A stretch of 64,000 nt of DNA, from contig JAPFFF010000005.1 of assembly GCA_039105265.1 (NCBI GenBank), positions 2,775,501 to 2,839,500 on the forward strand, in the 5' to 3' direction. Numbering within the stretch: the first letter of the stretch is position 1; every line of letters starts with the position of its first letter. The position numbers and the translations under genes were made by a program. Shown here in pieces: positions 9,231 through 19,100 of the stretch. Below the pieces are notes generated by a model, which did no database searches, was not told where the DNA came from, and worked only from the letters and a program-made list of their open reading frames with translations. This DNA comes from Tritrichomonas musculus (taxonomy: Eukaryota; Parabasalia; Tritrichomonadida; Tritrichomonadidae).

Positions 9231-10262
9231 ATGATGGGCCAAAAAGAGTATGAATGGATGTTAAATTTAATTCATAAAAAAAGCGGCGATAATCTCAATC
9301 TAGAAGAAGCCATCGAATTATACAAACAAATGATCCAAATAGCAAAAGACTACCTTTACTGTTTACAGCCTATTGATAATGACGCTTTTAAATTAGTCAT
9401 AAAACATACTTTTGAAGGAGATTGCAACAAACTGAAATCAATTAACACTCTAATTGATCTTAACAATAAATATTTATATTTAACAATAGGAGGGACAGGC
9501 AAATTACTTCTTAACAAATCGGATTACAATATTGTTACATATCAAAAAGATTCAAATTCCTACTTTATATCATGCAAAACGCCAAAATGCATTTTTACAA
9601 CAAAAGAGTCTGATTTATTTTCCTTAAATTTCGATCTTTCATCTCTAAAACCAGTTGAAATGAACGAGAAGCACACACAATGGATCACAAGCATTGTCTA
9701 CCTAGGAAACAATCGACTTGCAACGTCTTCGGGTGATGGCACAATAAAAACCTGGCAAATTCAATCTGACACAAAATTGACGCTTATTCAGACATTGAAG
9801 AAGCATTCATCAAGTGTGATAACAATTATTAAAACTTCAAAAAGTTCACAATTAATATCTTGTGGATATGATAATAAGATAATTGTGTGGAATTTGACAA
9901 ACTATTCAATTTTGCATGAAATTGACGACGTTCAGTGTCTCTTTATAAATGGGATAAAAGAATTGCCTGGCCAAAGAGTTGCTGTATCTGGTGAGAAAGA
10001 ATTGGTGATTGTTGATTACATGAAAGGAGAAGTCATTAAACGGATTCCTACTGAGACAAAAGTGACTTGTTTTGAAATCATTAATAACTACATATTGTCA
10101 GGCTGCTTTGATGGCAGCTACTTGAAAATAGATATTGATAATTATAACGTTAAAACAAAAGAAGAAAAGGAAACAAATTACATAACTTCTCTTCTGAAAT
10201 TACCTAAAAATATTCTTGTTGTAGGACTACATAATGGTATTCTTAAAGTATATTCTTATTAA
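9231..10262 (+). CDS. WD40 repeat protein, 5'-truncated duplicate
   Basis: 343 codons from an internal Met equal residues 59-401 of the full gene at 27293-28498. The open frame continues upstream to the junction near 9091 but meets a stop there and has no ATG, so the first usable start is ATG at 9231. About ten residues differ from the full copy (KYLYLTIGGTG for NYLYLTTGGAG, IKTWQ for IKIWQ). The propeller blades, such as LATSSGDGTIKTWQ and LISCGYDNKIIVWN, remain intact. It lost its promoter and the N-terminal EF-hand-like part, so it is probably a pseudogene, though no stop has accumulated. Confidence 0.7.
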   Translation: MMGQKEYEWMLNLIHKKSGDNLNLEEAIELYKQMIQIAKDYLYCLQPIDNDAFKLVIKHTFEGDCNKLKSINTLIDLNNKYLYLTIGGTGKLLLNKSDYNIVTYQKDSNSYFISCKTPKCIFTTKESDLFSLNFDLSSLKPVEMNEKHTQWITSIVYLGNNRLATSSGDGTIKTWQIQSDTKLTLIQTLKKHSSSVITIIKTSKSSQLISCGYDNKIIVWNLTNYSILHEIDDVQCLFINGIKELPGQRVAVSGEKELVIVDYMKGEVIKRIPTETKVTCFEIINNYILSGCFDGSYLKIDIDNYNVKTKEEKETNYITSLLKLPKNILVVGLHNGILKVYSY

Positions 10263-10663
10263 CAAAATATAATTTTTTTTATTTATAGAAATTCTGTTGA
10301 TTTTTTTTCAAATAGAAATGACCACAATTTCAAAGCTTAATATATATTTAATAATTCAAATTATGTCTTAATACCAATTAGTAAAAATAATCTTTTAATA
10401 TTATTGATTTACGCCCATATATTAATAAAATCTAGGAAAAAGTTCATATTACTCAATCTGAATGTATTATTTAGTATCTGGATTAAAAAAAAAACGAATT
10501 AGCCACTCTAATTTTTAACAATTTAAATTGGTTTGTATAAATTTTAGATAAAATAAAACTTTTTGAATGATTTCTAAAAAAAAATTGATTTAATTTATTC
10601 AAAAAATTGATCGTTAAAATTTAATGAAGCCAACTTTGGATTCTTTTAAATGATCTTACTAAG
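10263..10663. other. Intergenic part of the duplicated block
   Basis: AT-rich spacer holding the WD40 3' end and the promoter side of the VIT-VWA-ubiquitin gene. It matches 26892-27292 in inverted orientation with small differences. No other feature was seen. Confidence 0.6.
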
Positions 10664-13120
10664 ATGAAAAAAAAATCATTTCATTTTTATTTAATGTCTT
10701 TGTTCTCAATATACAGTGAGAAAAAACACTCTTATATTGATCCAGAAAAAGTAAGTATAGAAGGAGAAGTCAATGGTTTATTCTATTCAGGTTCAATAGA
10801 AGCAAGATTCAAAAATACAGAAGAAAATTTAGATAAATATAAATTTTTAATTGGAAATGATTCTAATAATGAAATTGGTTTTCATAATCTTAAAGTTAAA
10901 ATCGATGAAAATGATTACACGATTCAGACACGATCATTGAAAGAAGCGAAAAGCAGCTACAAACAAATGGAAGAAAATAATGAACAAGCGATCTTAGGGA
11001 AAGGAGATGAATATTATTCAGTTATATATATCACGAATATTCTTCAAAATCAAACATTAACAATTTCAGTTGATTTTGAATTACCAGTCACAATTATTTC
11101 AGACAATGACATTTGTTTACTTTTCCCGCTTAATTATCCAAATAATGATGGTACTCTTAAATGCAACGATTTTCACATGAGAGTCAAATGTTCGTTATTC
11201 GAACTCAAAGAAAAGTCAATTACATCAAATCCAAGTGGCAAATTTGATCAATCAACGAAGTCATACACGATTGATCATTTAGAACAATCGACCTCAATCA
11301 TCACATTGACATTGGATTCAAATCCACCAGAAATGACGAATGATCTTGAAGAAGAAAACTCATCAACGACCGAAAATCAGAATCAACTTGAAAACAACAT
11401 TGCAATATGCAGTGGTAAATATGGATCAATCTCATTCGTTCCAAGAAAAGAAAGAAAAGAGGAAGAGGAAGAAGAACATTCAGGAGAAGAATTCATTTTC
11501 ATCGTTGATTGTTCAGGTTCAATGAGTGGCTATCAAATCAAATTGGCTGCCGAATGTCTTTTAATATTTATTAAATCACTTCCAGAAAATTGTTATTTCA
11601 ATGTTGTTCGTTTTGGATCAGACTATCTTCCACTTTTTGAAAGGCCAGTTCTCTATACAAATGATAACGCAGATATTGCAATGAAATTGGCGAATTCATT
11701 GAAAGCAGATCTTGGAGGTACAAATTTATCCAGGCCATTCGATTATGTTTTCAAAACTCCTCTCTCAGAAAGTAACAAATTAAGAAGAATTTTTGTTTTA
11801 ACAGATGGCTGTGTATTTGATAAAAGTGACGTTATTGACCTTGTTTATAAAAATTCAAATACAACGATGAGTAGTGCGATTGGAATTGGTCGTGAAGTTG
11901 ATCGAGATCTTGTTAAACAGATTGGCGAACATGGAAAAGGTTTCTTTGATTTTGTATTATCATCGGAAGAAGATATGAAATCGAAAGTTATCAATCAATT
12001 AAGTCAAAGTTTATCAGGCTTGTGTCAAGTTAACATTTCTATTGAAGATAATGAATCAATTGAAATAGTTCCATCACTGTCGAATGTTAGATTATCACCA
12101 GGAATTCCTACGAAATTCTATTTCAAAACAGCAAATGATATGAGAGACGATCTTCATGTAATCGTTGATGTTGAAGGAAACACCGAACAAACAATTATTG
12201 AAATGAAATCTTTCCCTGTTGAATCACGAACGCATGAAAGTCTTGAATTTTGTTTCAATAATGAAAACATTAGAGAATTAAGAAAAATTGATCAGACGGA
12301 AATTATCAAATCGAAAATTATTGAATTATCAGTTGAACATCAAATTCTTAGTCCTTATGTTGGTTTGTTAGGTGTTAGACATTATTCATCAGATAAAGAA
12401 AAAGAGTCAATAACATCATTAATTCAAAATATTCGAAGTTTAGAAAAAGAAGAATCAGGATATGAATCAAATTACTCATATAAATCATATCAAGCGAATG
12501 GATGTCATGGCTGCACCCCTCTCTTTGTTAAAACTTTAACAGGGAAGCACATTTCAATTGATTTCGATCCAACGGATCGTGTTGAAGATCTTAAACAATC
12601 AATATTTGAAAAGGAAGGAATTCCGCCAGATCAGATCCGAATGATTTTTGCTGGAAGACAACTTGAAGATGGAAACACACTTCAAGATTATAGTATTCAA
12701 AAAGATTCAACGGTTCATTTAGTTTTAAGACTTCGTGGAGGACCAAGCATCTCATCAACAAACTGTCAATCGATTAGGAAACAACAACGAATGTGCAAAA
12801 AGACATCAAAAGAATTAGTTTCAATTATAGGAGAACAGAAAATTGAAGGATATTGGCTGGAAGTTCCCAACGAAATCAAAAGTAATAATTCTAAAGAAAT
12901 GAAAGATATTTTAACAAAAGTTTTCAAATGGTCACAAACAAAGAATTTTGGATGTGAAGAAAATAAAATAAATGGAACGATTGCAAGTTTAGTTTTTATG
13001 AAGAAATTTTTATTAGAAGAATTCAAAACTTGGGAGTTAGTTTATGAAAAAGCGATGAAATGGTTGAAATCATTTAATACACAAATCAAATGGGAAAATA
13101 TTATTAAAGCACTATTATAA
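10664..13120 (+). CDS. VIT-VWA protein with an embedded ubiquitin domain (left copy)
   Basis: The product is 818 residues. Residues ~25-165 resemble a VIT domain (vault protein / inter-alpha-trypsin type, YKQMEE region). Residues ~275-440 form a VWA domain with an intact metal-ion adhesion site: DCSGSMS (Asp ~281), GGTNLS and LTDG. A ubiquitin domain spans ~617-693 (FVKTLTGKH to LRLRGG). It keeps the Ile44 patch and the positions of Lys11, Lys27, Lys33 and Lys63, but Lys48 is Arg (IFAGRQ) and Lys29 is Ser. A 125-residue helical tail follows, as in VWA5/PARP4-type proteins. VIT-VWA proteins are intracellular scaffolds; the internal ubiquitin could be a docking module or be cut after Gly-Gly. 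This copy differs from 24435-26891 by about four residues. The gene lies wholly inside the duplicated block with its own 5' flank, so it may be active. Confidence 0.8.
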   Translation: MKKKSFHFYLMSLFSIYSEKKHSYIDPEKVSIEGEVNGLFYSGSIEARFKNTEENLDKYKFLIGNDSNNEIGFHNLKVKIDENDYTIQTRSLKEAKSSYKQMEENNEQAILGKGDEYYSVIYITNILQNQTLTISVDFELPVTIISDNDICLLFPLNYPNNDGTLKCNDFHMRVKCSLFELKEKSITSNPSGKFDQSTKSYTIDHLEQSTSIITLTLDSNPPEMTNDLEEENSSTTENQNQLENNIAICSGKYGSISFVPRKERKEEEEEEHSGEEFIFIVDCSGSMSGYQIKLAAECLLIFIKSLPENCYFNVVRFGSDYLPLFERPVLYTNDNADIAMKLANSLKADLGGTNLSRPFDYVFKTPLSESNKLRRIFVLTDGCVFDKSDVIDLVYKNSNTTMSSAIGIGREVDRDLVKQIGEHGKGFFDFVLSSEEDMKSKVINQLSQSLSGLCQVNISIEDNESIEIVPSLSNVRLSPGIPTKFYFKTANDMRDDLHVIVDVEGNTEQTIIEMKSFPVESRTHESLEFCFNNENIRELRKIDQTEIIKSKIIELSVEHQILSPYVGLLGVRHYSSDKEKESITSLIQNIRSLEKEESGYESNYSYKSYQANGCHGCTPLFVKTLTGKHISIDFDPTDRVEDLKQSIFEKEGIPPDQIRMIFAGRQLEDGNTLQDYSIQKDSTVHLVLRLRGGPSISSTNCQSIRKQQRMCKKTSKELVSIIGEQKIEGYWLEVPNEIKSNNSKEMKDILTKVFKWSQTKNFGCEENKINGTIASLVFMKKFLLEEFKTWELVYEKAMKWLKSFNTQIKWENIIKALL

Positions 13121-13654
13121 ATATTATAAATAAAAAAAATATACACTATTTATATAATCTGTTTTAAAATCATCTTTTTATTTATTTATAAATCTGAAAA
13201 TAATCAAAAATAAACAGTTATCACAATTTTACATTCATCTATATCAATATCTAAAAAAGAATTCAAGCCTTCAAATAGATTTTTTTAAGTTAAGAATGGC
13301 ATTGAATTTTGAAACATGCTTTTCATAAAAAAAATGTATTTCTATACACAAAACAAAAACCGTGATTTTTTTTTTCAATTGAACAAATAGTTGAATATTT
13401 TTCAATTGAAACTTTTGATGCGTATTTTTCAATTGAAATTAATGATGAGAGTTTTTCAATTTCAAGTTGAATTTGAAACAAAAAATCATTTTCATGATTT
13501 CAAAAACATATTTAACTCAAATTCGTTGCTTCGTGCTGCATTTATTCTGTTTTTGATGTGATGGTATATACATTGTGATAGGTTTGATATAATAAAATTG
13601 TAATAAAAAAATGAATAAATAAAAGTTTTAATAGTTTTAAAAGTCTTAAAAGTC
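13121..13654. other. Spacer holding the block end and kinase 3' flank
   Basis: The first ~405 bp belong to the duplicated block (3' flank of the VIT-VWA-ubiquitin gene, the 27-bp repeats and the 5' edge of the alpha-galactosidase relic). From 13528 the sequence is the 3' flank of the kinase-Sel1 gene. There is no separate gene. Confidence 0.6.
13371..13470. repeat. Four 27-bp tandem units with palindromic core
   Basis: Units start at 13371, 13398, 13425 and 13452, exactly 27 bp apart. Each begins TTTTTCAATTGAA or a close variant (the last is TTTTTCAATTTC). The core TTCAATTGAA is palindromic. The same array is present inverted at about 24098-24190 in the donor block, between the VIT-VWA-ubiquitin gene and the 5' edge of the alpha-galactosidase relic. 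It could be a protein-binding or terminator array. Confidence 0.65.
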
Positions 13655-13902
13655 TTAAAAGTCAGATTCACTTAACATTTCTTTCAATTTAATGTGGATG
13701 TTATCATTATTGAGTTCTTTTTGGTAGATCATTTCGTATGCATCTTTGATTTCTCCATAAACACCTTCTACTGTGTTCACTCCAATTTTTTTCATGTGCT
13801 TAATAATTCGTTTCTTGTTTGACTCGTCGTTCAGAGAAAGGACAATGATTGAAGCAACATGAAAGTTCTCATCAATGTTGTTCTCATGACGAACTTTTTC
13901 CA
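13528..13902. repeat. Right direct repeat flanking the block insertion
   Basis: This is the same-orientation counterpart of 8719-9092 (about 374 bp). It is the functional 3' end of the kinase-Sel1 gene. The pair brackets the 4.4 kb inserted block exactly. Confidence 0.8.
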
Positions 13903-16105
13903 TCTCATAGAAAAGTTTGTGGAAGATTCCTCGAACGCTGCTGTATGCTTCAATGCCTGCTGAATAGTTCTTCGAACAAACTTTCTTCAGAAGACGAAGA
14001 CTTTCTCCTCGATCAAGAAAATTGGATGTCTTGATAATTGTCCGAGTGGTTGAATATTCAAGCGCTTCACGGTAAATTGAATCATTATCATTATTGTAGA
14101 ATTCAGTTCCAAACTTGTTGACAATGTAAGTGTATGCTTCGGCCGATTCTGGACTACTTTTCAAAATGGATGAACGAAGCATGTGAATCGATTCGGACTC
14201 ATCTCGATCACAAAATTCGCCATCATATAAAAGAAGTGAATAGTAGAACATGGCACTTCCATTCCCTCCTTTCGCTGCTTTTTCAATGAAGAAAACTGCA
14301 TCCTGACTTTTGAATGGTTGAACTTCTCCACGGAAAATCATTCCTCCTAAATTAAATGCACTTTCAATCTCTCTTTCCGTTGCCTTGGCTTCTTCGGCCA
14401 ATTTAAAGTACTTGTTAGATTCTATAACATTACGAGATTCATTTAAATAGCAACGTTTTTTAATTATCGAATAACAAAGAGACGCACAGACATTTCCTAG
14501 ATCAGCTGAACGTTTGAAAAGGTTAACAATTTCATTGTAATGAAGTTCAGCATAACCGTCAGTAAGTAGAAAGATTGCGTAATTAAGCATTGCTTCTGGA
14601 TTGTTTTTAGCGACAGCTTTTTGATATAAAATTGTAGCTTTTCCTGGATTTTTTTGAATTCCATCGCCTTTTTGATACATCTTTGCTAATCTTAACATTG
14701 AATCAACATCGTCAAAACCAGCTGCTTTTTCAAAGTATTCAGCAGCTTTTTCTTTTGCTTTATTAGCTTTGTTCTCTTCGGCTATTTCACCATCATAAAG
14801 CAAATTTGCATATATAATAGTGGATTCAAGGCTTCCTTTATCGGCACAAATTTTGAAGAATTCTGGCTTAACGTCTTTATAACTAGTCTCTACCAAAAAT
14901 TTCAATGAATCATAATTTCCTTCATTAATTGACTTTTTCAAATAGTCAATCGCTTCATCTGATAAAGAACCACCGTCATATAGCTTTTCATATATGATTG
15001 CACATTGATGTATTGAATAAGAGTCACTTTCTTCAACTGCTGCCATTTGGAAATAATGAAGTGATTCGTTGTAATCTTTACGGTTATATAAAATATCAGC
15101 ATATTGGATTGCTTTTCCAATGTCGTGATTATCAGCAAGTCTCTTTATTTCTTCAATATCAGATTCTTTTATTGAATCTGTTAACGTTTCACTTAAAAGC
15201 TCAAGATAATTTGTCACTTTTTGAATGTCAGCTCTCATTTCATCTCTGAACCTTTTTGTCTTGATTTCATCAACTATCTCTGAAAAAGTGGGACGGTTTT
15301 CAGGTTTATCTGACCAACATTTGTTTAGAAAATTTTCTATGCTTTTTGGCAGTTGATCGGTTTTGGGTCGAACTTTTTGTCTGACAATTTTTTCTATATA
15401 AAAATTCTGGTCGATTAATGTATCGCCATATGCTTGACCACTGGTGTATAATTCGTAAAAAACTATGGCGAATGAAAATACATCGCATTTATTATTATAT
15501 ATATTATCTTTTTGAACTTGTTTTTTCTTTCCAAATGTATGTACGATTTCAGGAGCCATATACGCATAAGTTCCTGCAGGTTTATTCAGCATAAATGCCT
15601 TAAATTGAGATTGACCAAAATCTCCAATCACTGGATGATTGTTTTCATCTAGTAAAATATTTGCTGGCTTTAAATCACGGTGCGTAATATTTTTTGAATG
15701 AAGATACTTAAGCCCTTCAGATATACCGAGAATTATTATATATTTTTCTGATAACGGTAGATTAAGAGCATTTATTCCTGTATATAATTCGAGAGATTTT
15801 GGGTAAAATTTGGTAACAATTATTGGCTTCTCTATTTTGGGCATATTTTGGTTATATGCATAAAGTTTTAAAACTGCTTCATGGTTTACGCTTTTTAAAA
15901 TTGAAACTTCATTAAGAAATAAGTCCATCTCTTTATCATTTAATAACTTCCTTCTGAATTCTTTCATGCAATACATCGATTTATCTATTTTATGCTGATA
16001 TTTTTTAGTAACGGCAAAATATCCCCCATGTATATCAGATACATATTCAAAGTCATCTAGATTTCTTAGAACAGAAATACTTTCTCTAACTCTATCCTTG
16101 CTCAT
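13655..16105 (-). CDS. Protein kinase with Sel1-like repeats
   Basis: The product is 816 residues. An N-terminal kinase domain (~20-285) has all catalytic marks: Lys48 in YCMKEF, HRDLKPAN with Asp144, DFG at 162-164, APE at 184-186 and a C-lobe CWSDKPENRPTF Arg motif. The sequence is closest to the tyrosine-kinase-like and Ser/Thr kinases expanded in trichomonads. From ~330 to the end come Sel1/TPR-like helical repeats (AAEYFEKAAGFDDVDSMLRL, AAKGGNGSAMFYYSLLLYDGE), which usually bind partner proteins. There is no membrane segment, so it is probably cytosolic. The gene is divergent from the calpain-pseudokinase gene; the two ATGs are 47 bp apart and the C-terminal ~230 residues are practically identical. 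Its 3' end was the target of the 4.4 kb block insertion but remained whole. Confidence 0.88.
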   Translation of the reverse strand: MSKDRVRESISVLRNLDDFEYVSDIHGGYFAVTKKYQHKIDKSMYCMKEFRRKLLNDKEMDLFLNEVSILKSVNHEAVLKLYAYNQNMPKIEKPIIVTKFYPKSLELYTGINALNLPLSEKYIIILGISEGLKYLHSKNITHRDLKPANILLDENNHPVIGDFGQSQFKAFMLNKPAGTYAYMAPEIVHTFGKKKQVQKDNIYNNKCDVFSFAIVFYELYTSGQAYGDTLIDQNFYIEKIVRQKVRPKTDQLPKSIENFLNKCWSDKPENRPTFSEIVDEIKTKRFRDEMRADIQKVTNYLELLSETLTDSIKESDIEEIKRLADNHDIGKAIQYADILYNRKDYNESLHYFQMAAVEESDSYSIHQCAIIYEKLYDGGSLSDEAIDYLKKSINEGNYDSLKFLVETSYKDVKPEFFKICADKGSLESTIIYANLLYDGEIAEENKANKAKEKAAEYFEKAAGFDDVDSMLRLAKMYQKGDGIQKNPGKATILYQKAVAKNNPEAMLNYAIFLLTDGYAELHYNEIVNLFKRSADLGNVCASLCYSIIKKRCYLNESRNVIESNKYFKLAEEAKATEREIESAFNLGGMIFRGEVQPFKSQDAVFFIEKAAKGGNGSAMFYYSLLLYDGEFCDRDESESIHMLRSSILKSSPESAEAYTYIVNKFGTEFYNNDNDSIYREALEYSTTRTIIKTSNFLDRGESLRLLKKVCSKNYSAGIEAYSSVRGIFHKLFYEMEKVRHENNIDENFHVASIIVLSLNDESNKKRIIKHMKKIGVNTVEGVYGEIKDAYEMIYQKELNNDNIHIKLKEMLSESDF

Positions 16106-16152
16106 TTGAAAAAAAAAAATTAAAAGCTTATTTGTTCAATTTAAAATTTTTA
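16106..16152. promoter_or_regulatory. 47-bp divergent promoter interval
   Basis: Only 47 bp separate the ATG of the leftward kinase (16105) from the first rightward ATG (16153). The interval contains an A-run and an AAGCTT-centred AT-rich stretch. Both genes must share these bases for 5' ends or start transcription inside each other, which suggests a bidirectional promoter and co-expression. No classic TCA(C/T)(A/T) initiator stands out. Confidence 0.5.
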
Positions 16153-19100
16153 ATGATTGAAAACAAATACGATTTTTTCTTGAATGAATCCAATAAATAC
16201 GAGAAAATCCTACAAGATTATAAAAATGATAATTCAAAAGTATTTACTGACGAAAATTTCCATCCAAATTACCGAATTGTAGAACCAGAACTCGAGAATG
16301 AAAAACCTCCAATAGAATTATATCCTTCAGATAATTCAGTAACATGGGAACGAATTGATGAATACTATAAAGCGCCATTATTTAAAGACAGTAAAATTCA
16401 TCCGTTATTTGTTAATCAAGGAGCACTTGGTAGCTGTTATTTTATTTCTGCTTTATCACGTGTAGCCAAACAAAGTGATTTAGTTCAAACTCTCTTTAAA
16501 AAAAAGCTTCCAGACAAAATATTAGGGAAAGTACAAGATTCCATCAATATCGAATGTGGAGCTGTTGTTGTTTATTTTCGAGTATTTGGAAGAAGAACTC
16601 CGGTATTAATTGATACAAGGGTACCTTTTAAAAATGGTCAACCATTTTTCAGCCGACCGATTACAAAAGATAAATCGCCTTGGTTTTGCCTTGTTGAAAA
16701 AGCTTTTGCCAAACTTAATGGATCCTATTCAAATATTCACGGTGGCCAGTTTGCTTACTCCATTTATAGTTTATTTGGCTATTATTATAAAAATTTCCAT
16801 TTAACAAACAATTTTAACTACAACAACCTTAAAATTCTTAAATATCAAATGAACGGTTGTTTAATGGACACTTCAATCATAGCTGGTAAAGGTCATGTTC
16901 AAAAAGCTGAAAAAAAAGGTTTGCTTGATTTACACAGTTATCTTCTTGTCAAAGTAAGAAAATACAAAGACATGATTTTTTACCAAATAAGGAATCCTTG
17001 GGGTAGAAAAGTTTGGAACGGCGATTATTCAATTAAATCTGAACTTTGGACACCTGAATTAAAGGAAGTTCTTCGAGAAAAGCCTAGAAGAGGCCTTTTT
17101 TGGATGCTTGATAAAGACTATTACACTTATTTTACTGATGTTCAAGTTTCAAAGCCAATTAATCCACACTGGATAATGAAAATGTTTGAATTTAGACCAA
17201 AGCCGTCTCCATCTGATTCATACAAAATAGACATACAACAACAATTTATATGCCAACTTAAAGATGAAATTCCTGACGGTAAAAAGGCTCGATTTCGAAT
17301 TCTTGTCGAAAAAAGAAACTCTCAATATAAAAACTCAAACAATGTCATTATTCTTTTTTATGGCATAAATGGTGGGAAAAAGTATGTGAAATATGATTCG
17401 AATTCTGGAATGAAATACATTTCAAATAAACATTTTTTATCTTGCACTCTTCCTATTAAAAATAAAAATGAAATTGTCACATTTACAATCGTTTTTATTG
17501 CACCCCCTGATGTTGATTGCGACTGCTATGTAAACGTATTTTGTGAATATGATTTTGACCTCTATGATATTGATAAACCTGCTGTTAAGTTCTCAAGAGG
17601 TGAAACACGTGGTGCTGCATTTGATAACTTTTCAATTAACGCGCCTAATTCAGCACTTGTACTGAAAAAAACTATTATTAACGGTAGAGAAGAATATTGG
17701 CTGACGAATCCTACAATCAGCGATTATGAAGCAATGAATAATAAATTAAAGGTCCAAGATTTAGTTGAAAATCTGATTTATCAACAACCAGTAACTCATT
17801 ATTGTTTTCAAGGACCACAACTTAATTTGATGAAATATATATTTAAAAATGAGCTATTCAATTGCGGAAAAACTTCTGAAATTTATAGCGTTACTGAAAA
17901 AGAAACAGGTGAAGAACGTGCAGCCATTATAAGTCGTTTATCTATTGATATAATATCAAAAGAATTTTCTGAAAAAGTGGCAATTATGAGGCAATTGAAA
18001 TATCCTTCAATTATTAATTATATCGGTTTTTGTGAAAATGATTTCAAAGAACAACCTAATCCACTTATAATGACCGACTTTTATCCGAAAGGAAATTTGG
18101 ATTCTTTTCTTGGAAATACTCCAAATGACTTGAATAACACAAAGAAAATGATCATATTGATTGGTGTTGCTTTTGGCATGAAATACATTCATGAACACAA
18201 CATAATTCTTCGTGATTTAAAATGTTCAAGCATATTACTTGATGATAATTTATATCCAAAAATAAGTCACTTTAATTCAGCACGAATTGCAGGTGTAAAT
18301 AATTCTGATTACTTTGAATTTGATGGTCAAGTAAATATTGCACCTGAACTTTTTGATAAATCTAAAAACTATTCTTTTCCTGTCGATGTCTTTGCTTATG
18401 GAATGCTTTTATATCACGTTATTTGTAATAATGAACCATCAATTGATTACGAAAGTTTATGGGATCTTTACGATGAATTTTTGAAAGGTAAAATATATCC
18501 TCCTTTGGATTGCATTCCTGCAAAATATCACGAATTTATCAACAAAATGTGGTGTTTGGATGATAAGTTAAGACCATCGTTTGATGAAATAATAAACAAG
18601 TTGATTGATGAACGAAATATTTATTGGTTGGATGATGTTGATGAAAAAGAAGTTGAAAGTTACATTCATCAATTCGGTTACACTTTAAAGTCAAAAGATC
18701 AGGCTGAATACATCAACGCAATCAACAAAATCAACAATGATTGTTACCAAAAAATGACTTATCAGCAAATTTTAGACGATTTATTGATCATTTCAGATGA
18801 AATAAAAATTGCTGACGATTTGATTGATAGAAACGAAAATCTAGAACAAAATAAAGAACTGTTTTATCGTGTTGGTAACGAACTGATGAAAAAGGTTCAT
18901 CATAACTTTTTGAATTGCGTTAAATATTTCAAAGTATCTGCATTAAGTGGCCATAAAAATGCTGTTTTTGATTTGGCAAAAGTTTTATGTTACAAATCAC
19001 CAGATGAAGCTTCACTTAAAATTGGAGTTGAACTCGCAAATATTGCATCTGATTTTAATTTTATTGATGCTTTCAATTTACTTGGAAAGTTATACAATGA

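Larger units (their letters stand above)
9091..13526. repeat. Inserted copy of the WD40 / VIT-VWA-ubiquitin block
   Basis: About 4.44 kb match 24033-28462 in reverse orientation at high identity. Both ends cut genes. The left end starts inside codon ~13 of the WD40 gene, and the right end stops in the 5' coding part of the alpha-galactosidase relic. Both genes continue beyond these points at the other locus, so this copy is the derived one. Junctions show only a few bases of shared sequence (TTT at the left). Confidence 0.85.
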
